Shown here piece after piece: positions 1-11,465 of a stretch of 64,000 bases of DNA. The notes beneath the pieces were generated by a model. That model had not been told where the DNA came from, ran no database searches, and worked only from the letters and a program-made list of their open reading frames with translations. The translations under genes were made by a program, and so were the position numbers. Source of the DNA: Neodiprion pinetum (Eukaryota > Arthropoda > Insecta > Hymenoptera > Diprionidae); NCBI RefSeq assembly GCF_021155775.2, contig NC_060236.1, forward strand, positions 30,284,348-30,348,347, given 5' to 3'. The first letter of the stretch is position 1. The number at the start of each line of letters is the position of its first letter.

Positions 1-3000
1 TCTAAATTTGGAACTGGTCTTTTCATTCATTTCATCCTGAGACAATGTTGGTACATTTAGCAGTCCCAAGTTACTGGAAACTAAGTAGTCTTAGAATGAA
101 ACAAGCCGTCGTGTGGTAAAATTGAACGGATTCAGAAAATTTTCAATAACTTCAAAGCAATTTGAAACTAAACATCGACATCTAACATTTTCTTCGTAAC
201 GCTAGTTTAGTCTATTTTTGTATTTTTAACACGTCTTCACCGCTAACAAAGACAATAATTTGATAAATACGTAACGCACGATTGTAACATCTCGTAAAAA
301 AAATTAATAACAAAGTGTGAATATTTTGCCACGCAATCAACCTGCTCAATATCAAACCCTCTGCTCCACTGACACAAATATTCCTACTGCAGTCGAGGAT
401 CGTATTCCCAGCAGTGAAAACGAAAGTGCGAAAGCAGAATGCCGTACAGATCACGGTCTCAGGAGTGACGAAGTAACCTATTCCCAGGTGATAAAAGGTC
501 CCGGGTAATGTTGCTTCGATATATAGTCATGTCAGAAGAGGAACTTCCGGGGTGAAGCACTGCGAAAAGCTGCACGGCAAAAAATGGAATAATCCTCGCC
601 CTTGTGTCCTGGGAGTCCTGACCGTACAAGGATTCATTCCCCGAGGGCAAAACGGGCCCTCTTGTCCCTTGCGTCGCGTACGAAGCATAAAGCGGCTCTT
701 GGAGGATGTGCTGTTTCAATATTTAGTCGACATGCGCCTTTTACGCTTCTCCCATCGCACTCAATGATCTATGGTTATTTTCCCGTTTTATCGTCCCTCC
801 CGTGGTCTCTTCTCTCTTCCGTTGTACATCCCATCCGAGCACATGTTCCGAAGTTTAGCTCCTTTACGTCATTCCAACGACCCCGTTTTCCTCACCTTTG
901 CAGCGTCGCTTAGCCTTCCCGTAACTTGCAGGTACAAGAGTCGCTTGTATTTCACTTTCCAATCAGTCTGAAACACTCCGCGTGCCTCTTTTCAGGCTTT
1001 TGTTGTTTTTATAGTTTCCTGAACGAGGCATAAGTGAACAAGTTTGAAACACGACCCAGCAGTTTAAACGCGGATCGAGGGGCCATTAATTCAAGGAAGT
1101 CGTCAATTGAACGATATTGGAAATCAAATTTTCAATCGGAGGAACTTTAATGACTTGAATGTTTTTAGAAACCACAAGGAATCCATTAAGGTAGCTGAAA
1201 TGATTCTAAATCATTGCGAGTCAATTGAAATCGCAGAGCAATTACTTTAAAACCCATGGAAATCGTGTTTCAAGTATTGTGGTGAGTACCAATTGGCTTT
1301 AATTCATTAACGTTTTTAACGACTACTATTTTATCATGTGCCTTCGTCGATTTCCAGTGATTTGTAATCATCAACTGTGATTCCATCGAATCCGGGAAAT
1401 CATCCCCAATCGCAAAAGGTATCGACGTGAAATCAGTGAAGGTCACGTGATAAGAAATGTGAAATTCACCTGAAATCAACGTTCATGAATTGGAATCATT
1501 CATTCCATTTCCAACTGCTTGGCCTCTGGATGCAGACACGCTTAGAATTCCAGTACCAAACTGGAAAATTGATTCCGGGGTTGGACAACAAGCCATCCGG
1601 ATTTCAAGATTGCGGAGATGGGTGAAAAACCGTCGAGTTTCCATCAAAATTCACACCGTGGTGCACGTATGAGCGAGCGGTAATCTTGTGAAGCATCAGG
1701 CGTGCATACACAAACCGCGGTGTGTATCCGATGGAAGAAGGATACCCCGGAGGTGAAGCGTCGAATTTCGTCGAAGGAGATACGAATCCAAGCGATAGAT
1801 TCTTAACAAATCAGACCTCTTTCCCGTAACTCCAATCTGCACCGCAATTTCGGCGATCTTCGCTTCGTCGGCTGCACAATCAGAATCCCGCACGATGTGC
1901 TATAAAATGGAATTTATGTCTCAAGTTTAACGATGATCGTGGCAGTTTGCGGACCGGATATCAGCCAAGACAGAACTATCAGTACGGTGGCATGTATATA
2001 TCCACTGAAATTCAGGAGTGATAACCGGGGTTGAATTTTCGCTTACCGTTTTACCACACCACACCAAAATTGAGGGTAATGAATTCATCTGTACCGTAAA
2101 CGTTGTACAGACGAATCAGTTGACGAGAGAGAATGAAATTTTTAGAGTACCTGGCTGAAATAATCATGGCATACGTCAAATTCACGGATACTGTTCATCG
2201 TTCGACCGGCACATCATCTATACCTACATATAGTACCCATTACCTATATGCATGCAGAGTTTTGCGATGATGAATTCTACCTGTCGAATCATAAATTGTA
2301 CGCCGAGGTTTTTCCTCCTCAGGATGTATGCGTGTTCTGTATGTATATGTATACGAACGGGTACGGACATGAACGCGTAGCGATTAATTACGTTAACGAA
2401 GGGAGTGACAGCGCCTCGAATTCCAAACAATTATTGCATTTCCACCGTATTATGTACCCCGTTATGATACATGACTCATCAAATATTCATGGATGCGTAC
2501 GCATTAGCTTTTCGAGTGGCTTGACGAGTCGGGCGGTGGGCGGCATGTTGGGCTGAGGATGGAGGTTGGATGCGGTGGTGTTATACCTATAGTACTTGCA
2601 TTGAGTAATAATGCTAACGAGAGATTGACTAGGTGATTCAATCGTTAGATGTACTGGTGTCAGGTTCCTCTCAGTAATTACCGGTAGAATGCATCACCGT
2701 CAAACAGTGAAACTCTTCCCTACTCTGGGAAATCCATTCTGTCCGAAATCCGCCCAAAAACATGGTCACTATTGACGATGGTGGATCGTTTCGTGAAAAA
2801 TTTCGATATGGACTTCAGCTTGATTCTGGAATATACAGTATGAACTACTGGCCAGTGATGCTTTGTTATACTCTATCAAAAACCGCCAGTGTAATTAGAC
2901 CGGAATATAACCTCACACCTATGGTTTGGGAACTTGCAGAAAATTTATGAAAGCAGATCTTTTGAGATGATACTGTATCCGGAAGTGACCAACGTTTCGG

Positions 3001-4561
3001 AAAAAGGAAGTATACTTACTTGATTACCGATCCATGAGAACGACAAGTCGTTGTGAGTGTCTTTTTTGATTAGACGTAGAAGAGAGGAATAAGAGGAAGA
3101 ATAACGCAACAAACAAAATGGTAGGTAAAAGTTGAAAGGGCGTGTAATCGCTGAGTGGAATTCAAGTCCGAGGGTAACTGGCGAGGCGGAGAAGGAAGGA
3201 GAAAAAGAATGGAAAAGGCACCCGTCGTCTGTCGCACTTCGGGTGATTCAAAAAATCCACAAGACTTGTCGTTCGAGAAACCCAGCATTCGGTGGTCGGT
3301 ATAAGGTATAGTTGGAAGTGAAGCCGCAGTGCGCCTTTTTAAATATTCAAGGACGTGAAAATTGGATAACTATAGGTCTGCACGGGTAACGTTGCGACCG
3401 GTATAACATGCACTTGACTTCGAGCCTGCGGTTTTGAAAATAAGGTAAAACCGTGACACGGAAAGTTTGGTAAACAATTTAGGTGTATGCTAGGAAATGA
3501 TGAAATGACGTGATAACTCGGTCAACGAATTCATCAGCGGAAGACTTTTGTGCTTCCTTTCATTCTTTCCGTCTCTCTATATTTCCTCCAGAACTTGGAC
3601 ATTATATACGACTAGGTTCTTCCTCCCAGTCGATTAGCCGGAATGAATGGAACCACTTATTCTTATTGGATGACAATGTAGCGTATTTCATCTTTCTATC
3701 CTCCGGAAATGAGCCAAGTCGGGGGTCTGGCGACGATCTTGGAGAGTTAAGTGTCTGTGTCCAACCGAACCAGGCTCTCCATCACGGCGGAGGATACACA
3801 AGTGGAAGCAAAAAATGTTGGATTCAACAAGTCGTAAAAACTAAGGAAATCTTTCGCGAACGGTCCTATCCATTTAAACATATAAAATCAAACCCTGCTA
3901 ATGGATCTGGCTACTGAATTCATTCATTCAACCAAGCTTGGTGTTTCCTCTCAAGGATATTCCAAAATTTGAACGTCATCTTCTCTTTCGTCGTTCGAAA
4001 ACCCTCGCAACTCTTTCAGTTTACTCGTGGCAAATGCAATACAGTTATTATCGCCGATGTATACTAATGGTCCGCGTTACCCGCGAGCAACATGTGGCGT
4101 TGGGTATATGTGTATAATACGTCGTGGGTTAAAGGGTTCGCACTTCAGCCCACATCCTAATAAACACAAGTACATACCGTAACTTGATCGTGAGCATTTC
4201 TGTACCTATTCACTGTATGTAACATGAAGAGGGTGATGTACAACGAGTCGAGGAGTTTTCAATCCTGTCGACGACCATTCAGACTAATCCACTCTCGTCG
4301 TACCTAACACCGCAATATACGTATACACTGTAGGTAATCAACTTGAAATTTCTTCGCGATGGTGATCACTTGAGAGATTATTTATTCCATACAAGCCGAA
4401 TACCCGTCGGCTGATGGAAGTGTTTGCTAATCAATTACCGCCCCAGTTTTCACGTTACACATGGTCACGGAGCATATTTCTACATTGGCGCTGAAGTGCC
4501 AGTAGCGGTGAGTTACTGGCTTTGGTTGAGAAAACACAAGCGATTACTTTAATTTATCTTT
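1..4561. other. Non-coding stretch left of the Beat-like exon
   Basis: I see no exon that can be supported here. The open frames are short and match no family I recognise. The longest, a 135-codon frame at about 3,510-3,917 (+), has low-information composition and no convincing splice sites. Given the exon at 4,696 with a strong acceptor, this stretch is probably intron of the Beat-like gene, which in insects often has very long introns, but it could be intergenic. From about 1,080 to 1,480 the sequence is unusually rich in short 'gatttc/gaaatc' words on both strands. A CACGTG box sits at 1,444-1,449. Confidence 0.4.
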
Positions 4562-4695
4562 TACCGAACTCCGTTACCGACTGATGGTAATCGAATCTAT
4601 ACTACCGATTTTGTCCCCAGACTCTTACCGATTTCCGTTACCGACCGATGGTAATCGGACGTGTGCTGATGTGTACGACCAATTTTTGTCCCCAG
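4562..4695 (+). repeat. Imperfect tandem duplication carrying two identical splice acceptors
   Basis: Two copies of a segment of about 60-70 bp lie head to tail, the first from about 4,562 to 4,620 and the second from about 4,625 to 4,695. Each contains 'ccgttaccgac' and 'gatggtaatcg' and ends with the same 12-base acceptor 'ttttgtccccag' (4,609-4,620 and 4,684-4,695). The acceptors are 75 bases apart and the interval is open in the frame of the following exon, so use of the upstream site would add 25 codons without a stop. Confidence 0.75.
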
Positions 4696-5031
4696 GTTCC
4701 ATCGGAAAATACGATCGTGTACAAGCAGCCGTCACCGACGGCCGCGAAGGGGGGTCGTACGATTTCGGGCCTTCGGCTAGAGGCCGACGCTCGATACTTC
4801 GAGAGGGATGGAGGAACAGCGACCCTGCGATGCATAGCGATGGTTGGTATCAAGGAATTCGTGTCTGAAAGTCGGGTGATCGAAGCGCACGTGAACAACG
4901 AACGTCTCAGCGCCGCGGGCGACATGCTGAGGGGTTCCGGGAAAGGGACTCGGGTGGACCTCAACTTCACGATGGTCCTTCTCGGAATCGCGGCGGCCAT
5001 TTTGCATCAGGCGAATATCCTCGCGACGTGA
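4696..5031 (+). CDS. Last coding exon of a Beaten-path (Beat)-like Ig-family cell-surface protein
   Basis: The exon encodes 111 residues and a TGA stop after the acceptor at 4,695, entered in phase 0. It reads as the C-terminal part of an Ig-type domain. A segment 'GLRLEADARYF' is followed by a short charged turn and then 'ATLRCIAMV', whose Cys would be the second Ig disulphide cysteine. Drosophila Beat proteins have the same arrangement (a 'lg[l/f]r' strand, 'hF', then 'lkCtA'). They are neuronal adhesion/guidance ligands for Side-family receptors. Around residues 88-105 there is a hydrophobic run (TMVLLGIAAAIL) ending close to the stop, which fits a membrane segment or a GPI-attachment signal. 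The N-terminal Ig domain and signal peptide must be on upstream exons not found here. The family call rests on remembered motif similarity; another Ig-superfamily protein is possible. Confidence 0.6.
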   Translation, partial: VPSENTIVYKQPSPTAAKGGRTISGLRLEADARYFERDGGTATLRCIAMVGIKEFVSESRVIEAHVNNERLSAAGDMLRGSGKGTRVDLNFTMVLLGIAAAILHQANILAT

Positions 5032-8000
5032 CCGATCGTCGCAACGCATCCGGAATCCACTGACTAGTTTGTTGATTAATTGCTGGTAAGCGTGACACGC
5101 GCGTCAAACACTGGGACAGTGTCGTTTGAATTTGAGTCGGTCGTCCAATATTTTCAGAGAAAGATAAGTGAGTTAAAACAGAGAGAATAATGAGAAAAAA
5201 TTATATTATTAATAACACACACACAAAGTACGTGTCGCGCACTGATTCTCAAACTTAATTATATCTTATAGCATAATATATATATATATATTATTATATA
5301 TCTAATATTAAATCACTATAATTATAATCCATACATATACGTATATAGGTATAATTACCCTCATCTAGTTAATTCGTTTATGACCCATGCCGCGCCAAAG
5401 CTTTACTATTATGTTTTCAGTAATAGTTTAATTATTTTATTTATCTATTTATTTATCTTCTCAACTCTACACTAGTCATTCGAGTACTTTTACCGATGTC
5501 TGTTTTGTACAGTTAATAATAAGGCGTTTACAAGTCTGATTTAACAACCTTCACTCCGAATGAAAAATCATAATATCTGCTTATCGCTGTACCCCAAATC
5601 TGTGTAAATAGAATTTTCCCAGTTTCCGCCTAAACCGAATTCGTTGCAGTTTTTTCGGGTGTTGGCAGGATTGCTTTCTCTTTCAAAGGATGAGGATAAA
5701 TATTAACTGAAAAAGCTTCGTGTCTAACAGGGGAAAAATTGAATCACTGCGTCACGAGGAATTTTACGGCTAATTATTTTCGTGATGAATTTAAGTAGCT
5801 CAGTGGGATGTATATTTATATGTATATATATATATATAATATATGAATTCCGGAAGATGTTGAATTTTTTACGCATTTTTATACGAACAAGTGAATGAAT
5901 ATTCAACAAATATATCCAATCCCTCTAAAGTTGACTGAATAACGTGATTATACCATGAAATACTTGAAAACGAATGGCTCGTTACTCGCCGCGAGAAATA
6001 TCGGTGTGTTATTCTTAGTAATTTATTTCGCTCTACCGTTTTACATTCCCTAGTCATATATTGTTCAAAGAAAATTTACTGCTGAGTGGAAGCGCGAGTT
6101 CAAAACTTGCTATTGGTTACGATTATCATTTAATACGTTTAACCTGATCTACTTTAACTGCGTCTTTTCTCGTTGTAATAATCATAATAGTAAAGCCTTG
6201 GCACGTGACACATGTCAAGAAAAATTCGACGTACCGTAATTTCGGCTGGAAATATTGATAGCGAAAAATTGACGCAAAAAATAGGAAAGAAAAGTGAAGG
6301 ACAGTGTGAGACTAGCTTCGCTTAACATATCACACCGTCACGCTCTACCGTACATTTTCAAACATACGCAGGCGCACTAGCAGACGAACCCACCTCGGAA
6401 CCAGCTGCCACTTCGCATTTTCTATGGCTCGATTCGACCTAGGAAATGAAGTTTTCTTCCAAATGATTGCAGATTCATAATCCCTGGATCTGAACATATT
6501 CCATACATTGGTTTTTATTCGTTTTTCACATTAAGTTGAATTTAAGATCGCAGTTTTATCGACACAACTGATTCTACACCGTTTTTTATTTGCAAAATCG
6601 AACGAGCACCTTAAAAGATACTAAAACGAAACATTTGGAAGAAAGGAACATTAATTATGCGTACAATATTGTAAGTTAGAGTAATGTGGCAATGGTTGGT
6701 CGGCTTGGTGATCAAGTACGGTTTGAAACTACTATAGTGAAAATGTACGATATTGTTTAAGCTCAAGATCGTTGTTGATCCTTAAGATTTTTGTAACTGT
6801 CGATTTTTCAATTCGGGGGTGCTAGTGAATTGATGAAATTTTAGTAAACGGTATAGAGAGGAAGAGAAACGATCAGATATAGATAATTGCGTTCACGTTG
6901 AATTTCGCATTACATTTATACAATATTTCAAACCGTTACTGGTGAAGGAATGAAAAAGAACGAAAACACAAGGTAACAATGACGAATGAACGAGAGCTTC
7001 TGGAAACGATGCGGGGAGCACCGCTTGCGGAATTACAACCAATGAAATAATTTCCGGGGGTGGTAAGACGTGTAAAGAATGGTGAAACTCGTCACGGCGT
7101 AACTAGATATATATATATACCTATAATAAATAAAACGCGAGAAGAATAAACTCGCGAAGAAAAGAAAAATAGTATATGATACGGCTATCACAACGAGTAA
7201 AGTATAAGTTATTCAGATAACTGTCAACGTCGGATTGTGCATTATTACATGTTACATGGGAGAAAAGAAACCGAATGAAGAATTCAAGTGGCGCTTTTAT
7301 CGCAGCTTTTCCATCCGTGACTGTAGGCCAATTGTATGAGCTATTTGCGGAGGAGTTGATCGGTTTTTCGCCCCTGCATTATCAGACTGTACAAGGCAGA
7401 AAGATAGATCTCCCTTTATGTATAGGGGCGCATAAACCACGATACATATTTTATTGCCAAGGGCTGTGTATAGCCGAACCCAATAAATGGACCGAGATGT
7501 GCGAAGCTGTTTGTTTGTGACAAACGTTCTCCGGCAGGAAACTGTACGGTTTTCCCGTGGTACAGAGATGTGGGCGAGAGGCCAGATCGATAAGTCGATA
7601 ACCCTTCGATACAAGCACGCATATTCGAAGTTTGACAGTTAGGTTTTTTTACTCGAATTTTCTTTTTTTCCACACTTCATTCGGAATTCGGAGAATATAA
7701 AAATGGTATACTGATACAGGAAACGGGGTAAAAATACATTTTTATTAATTGTATTTCATTATTGTTTTTATTATTTTGATTTCTTTTCTCTTCACGTGAA
7801 ACAAATTTTATCCTTCGCCGATGACCCAAAAAATTCAGATTCCAGCGGGCGTGTTTACCTGTGTAGAAAAAAAATAACGAACATGATTTACATACATATG
7901 ACTTTTATCTCAATCGCGACGAGTATGTATACATGTATAACAATTACATTTTTAATTCGACGAATTTTTCGTCAGGCTCAAATTTCATTTCATTCCGTGA

Positions 8001-9530
8001 AAGAGTAATTTATTAATTAGTAAATACGATAGGAATCAGATTTTTGTAACGAGTATAAGAGGAGCAAGCAACAAATGAAAACTAGAACGTGAATATAGTA
8101 TGTTGCATGCACGTATATTTACAATTTTTGAATCGTGTTGATAGCGTGCTAGTTTTATTGATTCAGTGAAACAGCGGCATGCATGTGTGCAGCTGACAAG
8201 GGGAATCAAAATATGTGATTTTATACTGTGTTGAGAAACAAAACGAAAAAAAATAAAAATACAAAAAAAAAAAAAAAAAACAATCGATGAAAGTTGAAAC
8301 GAAAAGTAAAAATATGTATACCTACTTTACGAAAGGAGGAATTTAAACAAAAAATAAAGCAGGAAAAAAACCTTGACCCCAAAAGTAATAGACTTTAAAC
8401 GTGAATTGTGATGAATAAAGATGTTTATACGCGGAAATTAAAATGAATGAAATTAAAATATCGGACAGAGATACGCACGCGCGTTATACACATGTAATAA
8501 CGCTGTTAATCAGCAAGATGAAGAAGGAAAAATAGATTTAAACGAAATCTGACTTATGATTATTAATAATATTAAAAATAATAATGAAATTTAAACGAAA
8601 CAAATAAATGAATGAATAAATAGATAAACGGTAAAATTATTACAGCATAAATATATAATATTATATGTATTTAATAAGACTAAATGATTATATATGAATG
8701 TATAATATTGATATTTAAATGATATATTGATATATGATGAAAACTAATTGATATGATAATATGGTAATAAATCTATAAGTAGTCGCATAAATACATATGA
8801 ATTAATTTTCAATTTAATAACAACAATTAAATTATCTCTCTTTACAGAAATTAATATAATCGTTCGAAGATAAATAAATTTATAATGTATATCGATCGAC
8901 CACACCCTACACCCCCCTAAAACAAACAAACACACACACACACACACACACACACGCACGCGCGCGCGCGCACGCGAAGACGAACACCTAAATATCTTAT
9001 GTATAGACAAGTTAAGAAAAAGAAAGAATACAACGTATTTATAATTATAAAATATTGTATGTAACATAAAAACTTGATAAATCCAGATGACTTATAGCAT
9101 ATTATATGATATAATATATCTATATTCATTACAGATAATATACATATATATGATAACTAAGTATAGAAATAAAAATAAATATATAAGTAAATATATACAT
9201 ATACAGAAGTACATTTTATATGTATATAATTAGTGGGTATATGTAGATGAATATACACAAGTAGACGGAAAACGGCCACTTATGTATATACGCATATGTA
9301 TATGTATATTGCAATAGTGCGACTGCAAAGGGTATATAATATGATTGTACGTTTATCGAGAAATGAATATTTTATAGGATAGGATACGTTTTATAGGTAA
9401 ATATTATGATTAATTTCTTCATATTTATTTTGTTAATATTATTATTAATATTATTATTATCATCATTATTATGTGAGAATTTTGTCAATGTGTGCGCCAG
9501 CCTAGGTTAGACTAGATATAGTCATTTTAT
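5032..9530 (+). other. Very AT-rich stretch, possible long 3' UTR and 3' flank of the Beat-like gene
   Basis: No coding sequence is visible. The stretch is dominated by A/T words with (TA)n tracts at about 5,276-5,298, 5,820-5,842 and 7,107-7,120, a long poly-A near 8,264-8,280 and (ATT)n near 9,425-9,470. A possible poly-A signal ATTAAA lies at 5,307-5,312, about 280 bp after the stop, and AATAAA-type signals occur near 7,127. Neuronal genes in insects often have multi-kb AT-rich 3' UTRs, so part of this may be transcribed. That is inference from position and composition only. Confidence 0.35.
8928..8977. repeat. (AC)n-(CG)n microsatellite
   Basis: A pure (AC) run of about 27 bp passes into alternating CG/CA sequence. 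All of it is alternating purine-pyrimidine, the kind of sequence that can adopt left-handed DNA. It produces spurious open frames rich in Val-Cys and Arg-Ala on the other strand. Confidence 0.9.
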
Positions 9531-11433
9531 TCGTCGATATCGAAGGATTTCACAGTCATGTTTGAATCCAAGAGGAAAGAGCGTGACTATGTTACAAAAA
9601 ATTTTCAGTCAACGCACGACTGTGATGCGAAGAGCTAGAGAGCTTCGCCAATGCTTTGGCACCACCCTCGACGAGGCGATAACACGACGGCTCACGTACC
9701 GCGAGAAAGGTATTTGGCCCAGGAATTGTTGGTGAAAAATGCACATCCCTCGTCGATCGCCACGTATTCCGATATCTTCACAGTCATGAAAGGACTTTAC
9801 GCGAAAGTTTCATCTCGATTCGATCCACGTACGAACGGGGCATGTCTCTTGTTAGTACTTTAGAAATGAAATTTGCGTTTGTGTATCACTTTTAAAAGCG
9901 AGAAAAAAGCTTGCGCATATCGCAACATTCCGCCTGTGGTATGGTAATAGCCTCATCTCAGACTCCGTCTGGTCTCGACTACGTCTCCGTTGGCAGGCGT
10001 TGCGAATTTACCCTCGTAAACATACGTCACGCTTTACATTTACCAAAGATTAAGCGATACACGGATGAATTCATCCTGAATATGGTCTGGCGCACACAAC
10101 CCGTTATTAGATAGGAGGACACTATGCTGTGAGACCCCAAGTTACAAGTGTTGCGTGTTTCGATACCGTGTATACTTACATTTACTAGTGATCGTATGCA
10201 TTGTTGTAACGGTATTGTGCACGAAACTGTGCCGAGTTATAATCAGAAAATAGATTTTCGATTGCGTGAATAATATTTCAATCGAAATACTTTTTAAATT
10301 TACTATTTTTACTAGTAATTAATTATTTAATCGTTTTATTACTGTTACCAGTGTATCTCATAGCAAAGAGTAGGTCCAGCCGAGACAAATGACTCCCAAC
10401 AACATACCGTTCCGCTGATTCGTTCTCGAGATATCCGCGTTCGAAATTCACGAGCGCAGTTTGATTTTCGCCTCCGTAGCGCACAGTCGACTAACAGCGC
10501 TGCGCTGCGAAGCTTCAAAACGTGTTATTTCGAGACTGACGTGGCTTAATAGTACGTTGTGGGGTATCGTTGGAATCGTCTTGGCAATTTCTTCAACTCT
10601 GGCTACATGGCGAAGTCCTAAAAATGTACTCGTATTCTTGCGATTCGTTATTAAGAGTTTTCAATGTGTTTTCTGATTCTAAATCGAGTTACCGCTAAAG
10701 ACACGGAGACACGCGCTCACTGGATCATGAGTATATCGCACGTGTACTAATCACCAAGTATATATCATATACGGAAGTGTAAGTTTGATCTCGAAAAATA
10801 AAAAGATAGGTATTTGAGATCTCCGGTTATGTTTATTCACGTACCGAATCTCTCTCACTTCCAGCCACCCGTTTCCTTTCTCCTATTGCCGGTTTTTGCA
10901 CTCCTTTTACTTCTTTATTATTATTGTCATACCTTTTTTACGCTTTTCTTTCTATACCGCCGTAACATCTCCGCCTTGCCTCGTGTCGGAATCGCCAACT
11001 CGCTAGGGTCGACCAATTCGGTCCTGAGGGAAGAAAGCTGAGGGGCAACGGTCAAGAAAGAAAAGAAGAGGAGAAAAGGATGGGAAATCAGCCCCTCATT
11101 GAGGAACACGAAGGAATTTTCTACCGGCGTGTGTAATTTTTGGTACAGAAAAGACGACCGCAGCCGAGCCAGCGGACCTCCTAAATAAATAAAGAGGTTA
11201 GGGGGACCAAATCCACCATTCTATAAATTGTGGACATAGGCCCAATAGAATTCCGCCTGCATGAAATAGATTTCCCACCTTTTTTTCCGAGTAAGTATAA
11301 AACTGAATCTTTTCGCCAAATATCTCGCAGAAAAGGAAAGAAAGAATGAGAGAAAAATACAGAGGCACAGCAGTACGCTAAACTTTATTCAGTTGCTAAA
11401 AGCGAACTGTGAGTTTCTCTCAACTCTCGTTTT

Positions 11434-11465
<32 letters not shown>

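Noticed and set aside
3510..3917. A 135-codon + strand frame upstream of the Beat-like exon
   Set aside because: It has no Ig-type cysteine spacing or Beat-like motifs and no convincing acceptor/donor pair, so I did not add it to the Beat-like gene.
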